From the NCBI RefSeq assembly GCF_016735515.1, contig NZ_JAERQZ010000001.1, positions 4,700,746 to 4,764,745 on the forward strand: a stretch of DNA of 64,000 bases, given 5' to 3'. Every line of letters starts with the position of its first letter. Within the stretch, counting starts at the first letter, position 1. A program made the position numbers and the translations under genes. The notes under the pieces are model-generated. The model was not told the DNA's origin and searched no databases. It saw only the letters and a program-made list of their open reading frames with translations. This DNA comes from Piscinibacter sp. HJYY11 (GTDB lineage: Bacteria; Pseudomonadota; Gammaproteobacteria; Burkholderiales; Burkholderiaceae_C). Below are positions 53,732 through 62,154 of the stretch, piece by piece.

Positions 53732-55261
53732 ATGAGCACAGCGCCGTCGCCCCTGATCCTGCTGAGCGAAGCCGACAACGTGGCGGTTGCGCGCCACGAC
53801 ATCGCCGCCGGCACGGCGCTCGCGGCGGGCCCGGTGCAGGTGGTGAGCCGCCAGGCGATCCCCTCCGGCCACAAGCTCGCGTTGCGGCGCATCGCCGCGG
53901 GCGAGGTCGTGCGCAAGTACGGGCAGGTGATCGGGCTCGCCAGCGAAGACATCGCGCCCGGCGACCACGTGCACGGGCACAACCTCGGCATGGGAGGCGA
54001 CACGCACGACCACGCGGCCGGCCGCGACTACCGGCGCACGCCGCTGGCCAACCCGCCGGCCACCTTCCAGGGGATCATGCGCCGCGATGGGCGCGTGGGC
54101 ACGCGCAACTACCTCGGCGTGATCGCGAGCGTCAATTGCTCGGCCACCGTGTGCCGCTACATCGCCGAGGCCTTCAAAGGCGACGCGCTGCGCGACCACC
54201 CGAATGTCGACGGCGTGGTCGCCATCACGCACGGCAGCGGCTGCGGCATGAGCGGCGGCGGAGAGGGCATCGAGCTGCTGCGGCGCACGCTGCGCGGCTA
54301 TGCCGACCATTCCAATTTCGCCGGCGTGCTGGTGGTCGGCCTCGGCTGCGAGGTGAACCAGGTCGCGCCGCTGGTGGAGAGTCTCAACGCGCGCGAGCCG
54401 GGCCTGGTCGCCGCGATGACCATCCAGGACGAAGGCGGCACGCGCGAGGCGGTGGCGCAGGGCCAGGCGATGCTGCGCGAGATGCTGCCGCTCGCCAACG
54501 CGGTGACCCGCACCGAGGTGTCCGCGAGTCACCTGGTGGTGGGCCTGCAGTGCGGCGGCTCCGATGGCTACTCCGGCATCAGCGCCAACCCGGCGCTCGG
54601 CGCGGCGGTCGACCTGCTCGTGGCGAATGGCGGCACCGCCATCCTCTCCGAGACGCCTGAGGTGTACGGCGCCGAACACCTGCTGACCGCGCGTGCCGCC
54701 TCGGCCGCGGTGGCCGACCGGCTGATGCAGCGCATCCGCTGGTGGGAGGACTACACCCGGGTGCACCATGGCGACATGAACAACAACCCGTCGCCGGGCA
54801 ACAAGGCCGGCGGGATCACGACCATCCTCGAGAAGTCGCTCGGTGCGGTGGCCAAGGGTGGCAGCACCGGGCTGATGGCGGTCTACGAATACGCCGAGCC
54901 GGTGCGCGAGCGCGGCCTGGTGTTCATGGACACGCCGGGCTACGACCCGGTCTCGGCCACCGGGCAGGTGGCGGGTGGTGCCAACCTCATCTGCTTCACC
55001 ACCGGTCGCGGCTCCACCTACGGCTGCAAGCCCACCCCTTCGCTCAAGCTCGCCACGAACAACACGCTTTTCAAGCGCATGAGCCTCGACATGGACTTCA
55101 ACTGCGGCGAGATCGTCGAAGGCCGGCAGACCGTGGCCGAGGCCGGCGCCGCGCTCTTCGCGCTGATGCTCGCCACGGCGTCGGGCCAGCGCACCTGCAG
55201 CGAACTGCATGGGATGGGCGACAACGAGTTCGTGCCCTGGCAACTTGGGGCGGTGATGTGA
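53732..55261 (+). CDS. Altronate dehydratase family protein (UxaA-like)
   Basis: A 509-residue two-part dehydratase: an N-terminal SAF domain (about 8-85, ending GHNLGMGG) and a long C-terminal UxaA/GarD domain with GRVGTRNYLGVIASVNCSATV, THGSGCGMSGGGEG, GLQCGGSDGYSGISANPALG, NPSPGNKAGGITTI and STYGCKPTPSLKLATNN. UxaA converts D-altronate to 2-keto-3-deoxygluconate. Relatives act on other aldonates, so L-fuconate or D-arabinonate could also be substrates. The cysteines suggest an Fe-dependent site. Its stop overlaps the next GTG start (GTGA). Confidence 0.9.
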   Translation: MSTAPSPLILLSEADNVAVARHDIAAGTALAAGPVQVVSRQAIPSGHKLALRRIAAGEVVRKYGQVIGLASEDIAPGDHVHGHNLGMGGDTHDHAAGRDYRRTPLANPPATFQGIMRRDGRVGTRNYLGVIASVNCSATVCRYIAEAFKGDALRDHPNVDGVVAITHGSGCGMSGGGEGIELLRRTLRGYADHSNFAGVLVVGLGCEVNQVAPLVESLNAREPGLVAAMTIQDEGGTREAVAQGQAMLREMLPLANAVTRTEVSASHLVVGLQCGGSDGYSGISANPALGAAVDLLVANGGTAILSETPEVYGAEHLLTARAASAAVADRLMQRIRWWEDYTRVHHGDMNNNPSPGNKAGGITTILEKSLGAVAKGGSTGLMAVYEYAEPVRERGLVFMDTPGYDPVSATGQVAGGANLICFTTGRGSTYGCKPTPSLKLATNNTLFKRMSLDMDFNCGEIVEGRQTVAEAGAALFALMLATASGQRTCSELHGMGDNEFVPWQLGAVM

Positions 55262-56241
55262 GGCGCTCGTCACCACCCCTTCGCGTGGCCTGTCTGGGCG
55301 AGTGCATGGTCGAGCTGCGCGAATCGGCCACGCCGGGGCTGCTCGCACAAGGCATTGCCGGCGACACGTACAACACGGCGGTGTACCTGCGTCGGCTCAC
55401 CTCGCCCGCCGACTTGCGTGTCGACTGCGCCACCTGCGTGGGCGGCGATCTCTTCGCACCCAGGCTCTTCGAGGCGTGGCGAGCCGAAGGCATCGGCGAA
55501 TCACTCGTGCGCACCGTGCCGGATCGAAGCACCGGTCTCTACGCGATCCGAACCGATGCGCACGGCGAGCGCCACTTCAGCTACTGGCGAGAGCGCAGCG
55601 CCGCGCGGGCTTACTTCGAGGGCGAGCCTTCGCCGCTCGAACAGCAGGCAGGCGAGATCGACGTGCTCTACCTGAGCGGCATCAGCCTCGCGATCATGGG
55701 CCCGGAGCTGCCTCCCCGACTTCGCGCGCTGCTGCACGGCCTGCGCTCGCGTGGTGCCCGTATCGTGTTCGACAACAACTACCGGCCGCGCCTGTGGGCC
55801 AGCCGAGGCGCTGCGCAGTCGGTGTTTGCGCAGCTCTACGAGATGGCCGACATCGCGCTCGTCACCCTCGAAGACGAGATGGCGCTGCAGGGGCTTGCGT
55901 CCGACGAACTCGCCTTGCAACGCACGCTTGACCTGCCTTGCGCCGAGGTGGTGGTCAAGCGTGGCGCACGGCCCACGCTCGTGCGACAGTTGGGCCACAC
56001 CCCGATCGAGGTGCCGGTGCAGACCGTGTCACGCGTCGTCGACACCACTGCGGCCGGCGACTCGTTCGCGGCGGGCTACCTAGCGAAGCGGGTGATGGGT
56101 GAGTCGGCCGTCGCGGCGGCCGAGTGGGGCAATCGGCTGGCCGCCACCGTTATCCAGCATCCTGGCGCCATCGTGCCGCCGGAGGCGATGGCGTGGGCCA
56201 CACGCCCCGCAGACCCAAGTCCCAATCGCGGCCTGCCTTGA
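55258..56241 (+). CDS. kdgK: PfkB family kinase, 2-keto-3-deoxygluconate kinase-like
   Basis: A 327-residue sugar kinase starting at GTG 55258 inside the dehydratase stop. CLGECMVELRESATPG is the KdgK-type start, with GGDLFAPRLFEAWRAEGI, FSYWRERSAAR (substrate contacts), VFDNNYRPRLWAS and the ATP/catalytic motif VDTTAAGDSFAAGYL. It would phosphorylate KDG from the dehydratase to KDPG, cleaved by KDPG aldolase (not in the window) to pyruvate and glyceraldehyde 3-phosphate. Confidence 0.9.
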   Translation: MRRSSPPLRVACLGECMVELRESATPGLLAQGIAGDTYNTAVYLRRLTSPADLRVDCATCVGGDLFAPRLFEAWRAEGIGESLVRTVPDRSTGLYAIRTDAHGERHFSYWRERSAARAYFEGEPSPLEQQAGEIDVLYLSGISLAIMGPELPPRLRALLHGLRSRGARIVFDNNYRPRLWASRGAAQSVFAQLYEMADIALVTLEDEMALQGLASDELALQRTLDLPCAEVVVKRGARPTLVRQLGHTPIEVPVQTVSRVVDTTAAGDSFAAGYLAKRVMGESAVAAAEWGNRLAATVIQHPGAIVPPEAMAWATRPADPSPNRGLP

Positions 56242-56253
56242 GGCGGACAGTCG

Positions 56254-57018
56254 ATGCACACAACCCCTTCCAGTCGCCTGCAAGGCAAGACGGCCTTCGT
56301 CACCGCCGCCGGCCAGGGCATCGGTCGCGCCACCGCCGAAGCCTTCGTGCGTGAAGGTGCGCGCGTGATCGCGGCCGACATCAACGCTGAGCTGCTGGAA
56401 TCGCTTGCGCGCGACACCGGCTGCGAGATCCGCCGCCTCGACGTGACCGACGCCGCCGCCGTGCGCGACACCGTGGGCGCGCTCGGGCCGCTGCAGGTGC
56501 TCTTCAACGGCGCCGGCTACGTGCATGCCGGGACCTTGCTCGAATGCGAAGACGCCGACTGGAACTTCTCCTTCGAGCTCAATGTGCGATCGATGTACCG
56601 CGTCATCCGCGCCGCGCTGCCCGCGATGCTCGAGCAGGGTGGCGGCTCCATCGTCAACATGGCCTCGATTGCCGGCCTGAAGGGCGTGCCCAACCGCTTC
56701 GCTTACAGCACCACCAAGGCGGCGGTGGTGGGGCTCACCAAGTCGATCGCGGCCGACTTCGTGGGCCGTGGCATCCGCTGCAACGCCATCTGCCCGGGCA
56801 CGGTGCAGTCGCCTTCGCTGCGCGAGCGCATCAGCGCCCAGGCCCGCGCCAGCGGGCAGAGCGTCGAGCAGGTCGAGGCCGCCTTCGTGGCGCGCCAGCC
56901 TGTCGGCCGCATCGGCCGCCCGGAAGAGATCGCTGCGTTGGCGGTCTACCTCGCGAGCGACGAGTCGAGCTTCACCACGGGCACCGCGCTGGTGATCGAT
57001 GGCGGCTGGTCCAACTGA
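56254..57018 (+). CDS. SDR, 2-keto-3-deoxy-L-fuconate dehydrogenase-like
   Basis: A 254-residue classical short-chain dehydrogenase: KTAFVTAAGQGIGRATAEAF binds NAD, NGAG is the second motif, the catalytic set is Ser in NMASIAG and Tyr-Lys in FAYSTTKAA, and RCNAICPGTVQSPSLRERI is a distinctive segment. The sequence is strongly reminiscent of 2-keto-3-deoxy-L-fuconate 4-dehydrogenases of the L-fucose route. It is the last gene of the operon, 12 bases after the kinase. It would serve the 6-deoxy branch, since KDG itself is handled by the kinase. Confidence 0.85.
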   Translation: MHTTPSSRLQGKTAFVTAAGQGIGRATAEAFVREGARVIAADINAELLESLARDTGCEIRRLDVTDAAAVRDTVGALGPLQVLFNGAGYVHAGTLLECEDADWNFSFELNVRSMYRVIRAALPAMLEQGGGSIVNMASIAGLKGVPNRFAYSTTKAAVVGLTKSIAADFVGRGIRCNAICPGTVQSPSLRERISAQARASGQSVEQVEAAFVARQPVGRIGRPEEIAALAVYLASDESSFTTGTALVIDGGWSN

Positions 57019-57046
57019 TTTCGTTGAACGCAAACGTCCGTGCCGA

Positions 57047-57319
57047 TCAGCGCCGCTCCAGCGTGCCGAGCCAGTCGCAACGCAGGCGGCCGCGCCGGTG
57101 CAGCGAGCGGCGCAGCGCCACGTACAGCGTGGGCGCCAGGAAGAGGACCGCGCAGCCCAGCGCCATGCCCGGCCACCAGAGGATCAGCGCTGCCGGCTCC
57201 CCCATCCAGCCGAGCAGCCAGGCGGTGAGCACGCCGTCCCAGGCGTGGTATTCGAGCGGGTTCTCCGGCTTGTGGGCGACTTGCCAGAGCTTGATGTCCT
57301 GGAGCTGCTGCAAGGTCAT
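57047..57319 (-). CDS. Small membrane protein, function unknown
   Basis: A 90-residue protein beginning MTLQQLQDIKLWQVAHKPENPLEYHAWD, with two predicted membrane segments (about 29-46 and 51-68) and a basic C-terminus (RRSLHRRGRLRCDWLGTLERR). I do not recognise a named family, though short proteins of this layout are common in Burkholderiales. The codon pattern and a GGGAGAG ahead of the ATG support a real gene. It is convergent with the sugar operon and 87 bases from the DsbA-like gene start side. Confidence 0.65.
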   Translation of the reverse strand: MTLQQLQDIKLWQVAHKPENPLEYHAWDGVLTAWLLGWMGEPAALILWWPGMALGCAVLFLAPTLYVALRRSLHRRGRLRCDWLGTLERR

Positions 57320-57406
57320 GGCGCTCTCCCGTCGAGGAAGGGCCCTTCAGCGTAGAGGCAAGCGCAGCGGCTGAAAACCCCTATGTCGCAAACCCCTGAG
57401 CTTCGC

Positions 57407-58048
57407 TCAGGCAAGCAGGGCGAGCTGCTCCGACAGCGGCTTCTCGCCGAACAGCCATTGCCCCGGCAGGAGGCGCATGCCCTGCTCGCTGGGCCACACC
57501 AGCGCCGGCACGCCGTGCATGCCGACCGACTTCATCACCTTCTTGGCGCGCACCACCCGCTTGGCGGTGGTGGCGGCGAGCGTGGGCTGGGCGAGGCGCT
57601 GCTCCCAGGTCTCGGGGTCGTCGCCGAGCGACGCAGCCAGGGCCTGCGCGATGACGCTGCGGTCGCTGATGTCTCGGCCGGCCACGAAGCGCTCGCGCTG
57701 CAATGCGTGCAAGGCATCGAGCTCGCGCCGCACGTCCCACAGCGAGACGGCGGTGAGCGCTTCCGTCGCGGCGGTACTGTCGAAGGGCAGCTCCGGGTTG
57801 GCGAGCACCTTGCGCTTGTAGAGATCGCTGAAGCGTTGCCCGCTCATCGCGGCGATGCGCGCGTCGGCCTGCTCGATGTGGCGGGCCATCTCGGGGTCGA
57901 GCGTCTTGCCGGGTGCGGCGAAAAGCCCGCTGGGCACGGGCTCGACGATGCACCCCCCCAGATCTGCCAGCCCGTGGATGGCGGGCATGGCGCCGTAGCA
58001 CCATCCGCACAACGGGTCGTAGAGGTAGATCAGGTGGTCAATGGCCAT
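57407..58048 (-). CDS. DsbA-like thioredoxin-fold protein (CGWC), cytoplasmic
   Basis: A 213-residue protein with IYLYDPLCGWCYGAMPAI near the N-terminus, the CxxC redox site of the predicted disulfide isomerase group COG3531. A helical insertion follows (residues 50-140), then SVGMHGVPALVWPSEQGMRLLPG with the cis-proline loop (VPALV). It lacks a signal peptide, so it should act in the cytoplasm. The start ATG 58048 is the point where family-like sequence begins; the open frame upstream is spurious. Substrate unknown. Confidence 0.85.
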   Translation of the reverse strand: MAIDHLIYLYDPLCGWCYGAMPAIHGLADLGGCIVEPVPSGLFAAPGKTLDPEMARHIEQADARIAAMSGQRFSDLYKRKVLANPELPFDSTAATEALTAVSLWDVRRELDALHALQRERFVAGRDISDRSVIAQALAASLGDDPETWEQRLAQPTLAATTAKRVVRAKKVMKSVGMHGVPALVWPSEQGMRLLPGQWLFGEKPLSEQLALLA

Positions 58049-58166
58049 CCGGCGAGTATGCGACAGCCTCCAGCGCCCGACGCCCGGGCGCCGATGGCCG
58101 GCAGCCTGGTGGCGCCGGGCGGCAGCCCACAGCGGCTGCAGTGGCGCGGCCGCGACGCTTGGCCCT

Positions 58167-58811
58167 TCAGTACGCGGCGGTGAACCGGCGCTGCACGTGC
58201 CGGGGCGTCTCGACCTCGTCGACGATGGCCACGGCCAGGTCGGCCACCGAGATGCCGGCGGGGGCGCCGCTGGCGTCGAACAGCACCTCGTCACCGCCGA
58301 TGCGGAAGGCCCCGCGCCGCTCGCCGGGGGCGAGCATCACCGCCGGCGAGACGAAGGTCCAGTCGAGCGAGCTTTCCTGGCGCACCAGGTTGAGCGCCTC
58401 GCGGGCGGCAAGGGCCCCCTGCTTCCACTCGGCGGGGAACTCTGGGGTGTCGACCAGCTGGACGCCGGGCGCGACGTAGAGGCTGCCGGCGCCACCCACC
58501 AGCAGCACGCGCTTGACGCCGCTGCGTTTCACGCCGTCGAGGATGGCGCGGGTGCCTTGCAGGAAGACGTCGTGGATCTTCGGCTCCTGCCAGCCGGGGT
58601 TGTAGGCGCTGACCACCGCGTCGTTGCCTTCCACTGCCTGCGCGACCTCGGCGCTCTGCAGCGCGTCGGCCTTCACCACGGTGAGGCCCGGCCGGGCGGT
58701 CAGCTTGCCGGGGTTGCGGGCGAGGGCGGTGACGTGGTGGCCGCGGCGCAGCAGCTCTTCCAGCAAGGCGGTGCCGACGAAGCCGGTGGCGCCGATGAGG
58801 GCGATCTTCAT
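58167..58811 (-). CDS. NAD(P)-binding protein, NmrA/YwnB-like atypical SDR
   Basis: A 214-residue Rossmann protein with the MKIALIGATGFVGTALLEELLRRGH dinucleotide-binding start, ALARNP, NDAVVSAYNPGW and a C-terminal LDWTFVSPAVMLAPGERRG with DLAVAIVDEVETP. This is the atypical SDR group that includes NmrA-like regulators and quinone or flavin reductases; the classical YxxxK site is absent. It is divergent from a LysR gene across 102 bases and probably controlled by it. Confidence 0.87.
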   Translation of the reverse strand: MKIALIGATGFVGTALLEELLRRGHHVTALARNPGKLTARPGLTVVKADALQSAEVAQAVEGNDAVVSAYNPGWQEPKIHDVFLQGTRAILDGVKRSGVKRVLLVGGAGSLYVAPGVQLVDTPEFPAEWKQGALAAREALNLVRQESSLDWTFVSPAVMLAPGERRGAFRIGGDEVLFDASGAPAGISVADLAVAIVDEVETPRHVQRRFTAAY

Positions 58812-58850
58812 GGGTGTTTCTCCATCACGTTGCGAATGGGTGTGACGATA

Positions 58851-58915
58851 TGGGCTTCACAATCAGCCGGGAAGTCGTTCAAATCCAAGAACTTCTTTAA
58901 GCTGGGCTTCACAAT
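58851..58915 (+). repeat. 13-bp direct repeat pair between the SDR gene and lysR
   Basis: TGGGCTTCACAAT occurs at 58851-58863 and again, without mismatch, at 58903-58915. The second copy covers the first two bases of the lysR start codon. The spacing of 52 bases is about five helical turns. It may be a binding site for the LysR protein, but could also be a relic of local duplication. Confidence 0.5.
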
Positions 58916-59816
58916 GGACGATCTCCGGCGCATGGCCGTCTTTGCCGCGGTGGTGCAGCACGGCTCCATGAGCGCCGCCGCGCGGGCGTTGCGCATGAGC
59001 ACCTCGGCGGTGAGCCAGCAGCTGCGCCTGCTGGAGCAGGGCAGCGGCGTGACGCTGCTGCACCGCTCCACCCGCAAGCTCTCGCTCACCGACACCGGCG
59101 CCCGTTTTGCCGAGCACTGCCAGGCGATGGTGAGTGCCGCGTCGCAGGCCAAAGCCCAGCTGGCGCTCGCGCACGATGCGCCGAGCGGCGAGCTGCGCAT
59201 GTCGGCCCCGGTCGGCTTCGCTCGCCACATCGGCCCGGCGCTCGCCCCGCTGCTCGCCGACCACCCGGCGCTCACGCTGCGGCTGCTGGTCGACGACACG
59301 ATGATCAACCTCGTCGATGCGCGCATCGACCTCGCCTTGCGCGCCGGCCGCCTGCCCGACTCGACCTGGGTCGCACGCAGGCTGTGCGACTTCGACTGGG
59401 TGCTGTGTGCCTCGCCCGACTACCTGCGCCGCCACGGCGAGCCGACGACACCGTCTGAGCTGGCGCGGCACCAGTGGCTGGTCGGCTCGCGCGACGGCTC
59501 GGCCCTGCAGATCGAGCTGGCAGGCCCCGAAGGCGCGAAGGAGACGCTGCGCGTCGAGGCCCGCATCGCGAGCAACAACCAGCTGAGCCTTGAGCAGATG
59601 TGCGCGGCGGGCCTGGGCGTGGGCATGCTGACCCACCCCGACGTGCACGCCTTGTTGAGCACCGGCGCGCTGCAGCGCGTGCTGCCGGCCTGGCGTTTGG
59701 CGCCGATCCCGGTGTGGGCCGTCACGCCCCAGCGCGACAACCAGCCGGCGAAGGTGCGCCATGCCATCGAGGCGCTGCGGGCGCACTTCGAGGCCACGCC
59801 CGGCACACGCCGGTGA
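58914..59816 (+). CDS. LysR family transcriptional regulator
   Basis: A 300-residue regulator: an N-terminal winged helix (MDDLRRMAVFAAVVQHGSMSAAARALRMSTSAVSQQLRLLE) and a substrate-binding domain (about 90-295) with GELRMSAPVGFARHIGPAL and GLGVGMLTHPDVH. The type is that of the CrgA/AaeR-like group that controls a divergent oxidoreductase gene. The ligand is unknown. No ribosome binding site is obvious ahead of the ATG, where the second copy of the direct repeat lies. Convergent with the lldD-like gene. Confidence 0.93.
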   Translation: MDDLRRMAVFAAVVQHGSMSAAARALRMSTSAVSQQLRLLEQGSGVTLLHRSTRKLSLTDTGARFAEHCQAMVSAASQAKAQLALAHDAPSGELRMSAPVGFARHIGPALAPLLADHPALTLRLLVDDTMINLVDARIDLALRAGRLPDSTWVARRLCDFDWVLCASPDYLRRHGEPTTPSELARHQWLVGSRDGSALQIELAGPEGAKETLRVEARIASNNQLSLEQMCAAGLGVGMLTHPDVHALLSTGALQRVLPAWRLAPIPVWAVTPQRDNQPAKVRHAIEALRAHFEATPGTRR

Positions 59817-59832
59817 GCCGCTCAGGTGGGCG

Positions 59833-60984
59833 TCACTGCGGCACGGTGCCGGGAATGAGGATGCGCCGGTCGACGTTGCGGATGTCGGTGTGGCCGCAGA
59901 AGGCCATGCTCACGTCGAGCTCCTTGTAGATGAGCTCAAGGCACTTGGCCACGCCTGCCTCGCCGAGCGCGCCCAGGCCGTAGAGGAACGAGCGGCCGAT
60001 CAGCGTGCCGCGGGCACCGAGCGCCACGGCCTTGAGCACGTCCTGCCCGGAGCGGATGCCGCCGTCCATCCACACCTCGATCTTCGAGCCCACCTCGCGG
60101 GCGATCTCGGGCAATGCGGCGATGGAGGACGGCGCGCCGTCGAGCTGCCGCCCGCCGTGGTTGGAGACGATCAGTGCGTCAGCACCGCTGCTCGCGGCGT
60201 AGCGTGCGTCTTCCACGTCCATGATGCCCTTGAGGATGAGCCGGCCGCCCCAGCGCTTCTTGATCCACTCGACGTCGTTCCAGTCGAGCTTGGGGTCGAA
60301 CTGCTCGCGCGTCCAGGTGCTGAGCGAAGTGACGTCGCTCACGCCCTTGGCGTGGCCGATGAGGTTGCCGAAGCTGTGGCGCCGGGTCGTCGCCATGCCC
60401 CAGCACCAGCGCGGCTTGGTCATCAGGTTGAGGATGTTGGCGATCGTCGGCTTGGGCGGCGCGGTCAAGCCGTTCTTGATGTCCTTGTGGCGCTGGCCGA
60501 GCACCTGCAGGTCGAGCGTCAACATCAGCGCCGATACGCCGGCGGCCTTGGCGCGGTCCATCAGGCGCTCCATGAAGTCGCGGTCGCGCATCCAGTAGAG
60601 CTGGAACCAGAAAGGCGACTTGGTGTGCGCGCGGATGTCCTCGATCGAGCAGATGCTCATCGTCGACAGCGTGAAGGGGACGCCGAACTTTTCAGCCGCC
60701 TTGGCCGCGAGGATCTCGCCATCGGCGTGCTGCATGCCGGTGAGGCCGGTGGGGGCGATGGCGACCGGCATGATCGCCGGCGTGCCCGCCATCGTGGTGC
60801 GCAGCGTGCGGCCTTCCATGTTGACCGCGACACGTTGCCGCAAGAGGATCTTCTGGAAGTCGGCCTCGTTGGCGCGGTAGGTGCCTTCGGTCCACGAGCC
60901 GGAGTCGGCGTAGTCGTAGAACATGCGCGGCACGCGCCGCTTGGCGAGGACGCGCAGGTCCTCGATGCAGGTGATGGGGGTCAT
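59833..60984 (-). CDS. lldD: FMN-dependent alpha-hydroxy-acid oxidase, L-lactate dehydrogenase (LldD)-like
   Basis: A 383-residue TIM-barrel flavoprotein: CIEDLRVLAKRRVPRMFYDYADSGSW, then MPVAIAPTGLTGMQHADGE, FWFQLYWMRDRDF, ALMLTLDLQVLGQRHKD, and the active-site ALIVSNHGGRQLDGAPSS with the catalytic His-Arg, followed by EVWMDGGIRSGQDVLKA. Enzymes of this type oxidise L-lactate, glycolate or mandelate to the keto acid and pass electrons to quinone or oxygen. It lies next to the cupredoxin gene (10-base gap), so they could share a transcript. Confidence 0.9.
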   Translation of the reverse strand: MTPITCIEDLRVLAKRRVPRMFYDYADSGSWTEGTYRANEADFQKILLRQRVAVNMEGRTLRTTMAGTPAIMPVAIAPTGLTGMQHADGEILAAKAAEKFGVPFTLSTMSICSIEDIRAHTKSPFWFQLYWMRDRDFMERLMDRAKAAGVSALMLTLDLQVLGQRHKDIKNGLTAPPKPTIANILNLMTKPRWCWGMATTRRHSFGNLIGHAKGVSDVTSLSTWTREQFDPKLDWNDVEWIKKRWGGRLILKGIMDVEDARYAASSGADALIVSNHGGRQLDGAPSSIAALPEIAREVGSKIEVWMDGGIRSGQDVLKAVALGARGTLIGRSFLYGLGALGEAGVAKCLELIYKELDVSMAFCGHTDIRNVDRRILIPGTVPQ

Positions 60985-60994
60985 GCCCCGGAGC

Positions 60995-61687
60995 TTATCC
61001 CCTGCGACGACGCGGCACGAAGTTCAACTGCGTACTCGTTTTCACCGGCGTCGCGCTCACCTGCACCGGCACGGCCGTCTGTTCCTGCAGCTGGTCGGGG
61101 TGCCAGATCGTGAGGCTGGCCCCGCCATCGGGCACGCCGTCGATGGTGACGACACCGTTGGCGTCGGTCTTGCCGAACCAGGGCGTGTCGGCCACGTAGA
61201 CCTGGCCGCGCATCGAGCCGTGGATGTGGCAGCCCAGGCCGATGGGGCCGGCTGCATCCATCTTCAGGTCGGCGCTGGACATGCCTGATTTTTTCTTGGC
61301 CGGGCCGCTCGGGTAGGCATCGGTGCCGCCCTTGGCCTCGGCGATCGGGTCGGCGTCGAGGCGCAGCTCGAAGGTCTTGGCCGGCGCGATGGCGCCCAGC
61401 GGGCCGCTTGGTGTGGAGCGCACGTGGTGGTCGTAGGCGTCCTTGTTGACAAAGCGCAGCGTCGTGCCCACCGGCACCACGGTGAGGAAGGGGATGAAGC
61501 GCGAGCCTTCCTGCGTGATGAGCACCGGCTTCGACGACGGCGTGACCGTGCCCTTGGTGGCGGCCTGCACCAGCACCACGACGTCGGGCGCGGGCTTGCC
61601 GTCCTTGTCGGTCACAGTGAGCTGCACGGTGCCGGCGTGGACGGTGGTGGCGGCCAGGGCCAGCAGGGCCAGGAGGTGTCGTGTCAT
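60995..61687 (-). CDS. Exported cupredoxin-like copper protein
   Basis: A 230-residue protein with a signal peptide (about 1-18, ending TVHA) and a cupredoxin/plastocyanin-like fold. Candidate type 1 copper ligands are His in AYDHHVRST and Cys-His-Met in GLGCHIHGSMRGQVYV. The domain opens with TVQLTVTDKDGKPAPDVVV, a beta-sandwich start, and has a C-terminal extension with VTIDGVPDGGASLTIWHPD. Some relatives carry the annotation 'methylamine utilization protein' but the role is not proven. A likely periplasmic electron carrier. Confidence 0.82.
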   Translation of the reverse strand: MTRHLLALLALAATTVHAGTVQLTVTDKDGKPAPDVVVLVQAATKGTVTPSSKPVLITQEGSRFIPFLTVVPVGTTLRFVNKDAYDHHVRSTPSGPLGAIAPAKTFELRLDADPIAEAKGGTDAYPSGPAKKKSGMSSADLKMDAAGPIGLGCHIHGSMRGQVYVADTPWFGKTDANGVVTIDGVPDGGASLTIWHPDQLQEQTAVPVQVSATPVKTSTQLNFVPRRRRG

Positions 61688-61711
61688 GGTGTCGTCTCCC
61701 TCAGGTGTTGC

Positions 61712-62137
61712 TCACGGTGTGTTGATGATGTCGCGGTGCATCGGCGCGAGTTTCGCGAGAAGCTTGTTCTGCGTCGAGAAGGCGATGCCCTGCGCGTTCA
61801 TGCTGTCTTGCAGCACCTCGACCAGCGCGTTGAAGTCGCGCTTGGTGATGTCCATTCCGGCGTGGGCCTTCTTCATGTCGGGGCCCTTGAGCTTGCAGGG
61901 ACCTCCGGAGACCTCGCAGAACTGTGCCACGAGCTGCGCCTTCACGTGCTTGTGGTCCACGTCCTTGAAGAAGGGATTCATGCGCTTGTCGGCGAGCAGT
62001 CGCGTCATGAAGTCGTCCATCAGCGTCGTGAGGCCGGGCTGGCCGCCGAGCTGCTGGTAGAGCGAGTCGTCGGCCTGCGCGTGCGCAGCACCGGTGAGCG
62101 CGACCAGAAAGGCGAGGGTGCGGAGCAGGTGTTTCAT
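61712..62137 (-). CDS. Secreted group 1 truncated hemoglobin
   Basis: A 141-residue protein with a signal peptide (about 1-22, ending AHAQA) and a truncated globin. LYQQLGGQPGLTTLMDDFMTR and the proximal His92 in KKAHAGMDIT are visible. The helix B10 position that is Tyr in most group 1 members is Met44 here, and Cys74 and Cys81 in FCEVSGGPC could form a disulfide in the periplasm. The gene lies 17 bases from the DUF3034 stop and 24 bases before the cupredoxin, so the three are probably cotranscribed. Oxygen, NO or redox role unknown. Confidence 0.88.
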   Translation of the reverse strand: MKHLLRTLAFLVALTGAAHAQADDSLYQQLGGQPGLTTLMDDFMTRLLADKRMNPFFKDVDHKHVKAQLVAQFCEVSGGPCKLKGPDMKKAHAGMDITKRDFNALVEVLQDSMNAQGIAFSTQNKLLAKLAPMHRDIINTP

Positions 62138-62154
62138 CTGGAGGCTCCCGTGGA

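Noticed and set aside
53732..57018. A D-galacturonate (uxaC-type) pathway as the only role of the sugar operon
   Set aside because: There is no uronate isomerase, and the aldose dehydrogenase, lactonase and mutarotase fit an aldose rather than a uronate as entry substrate.
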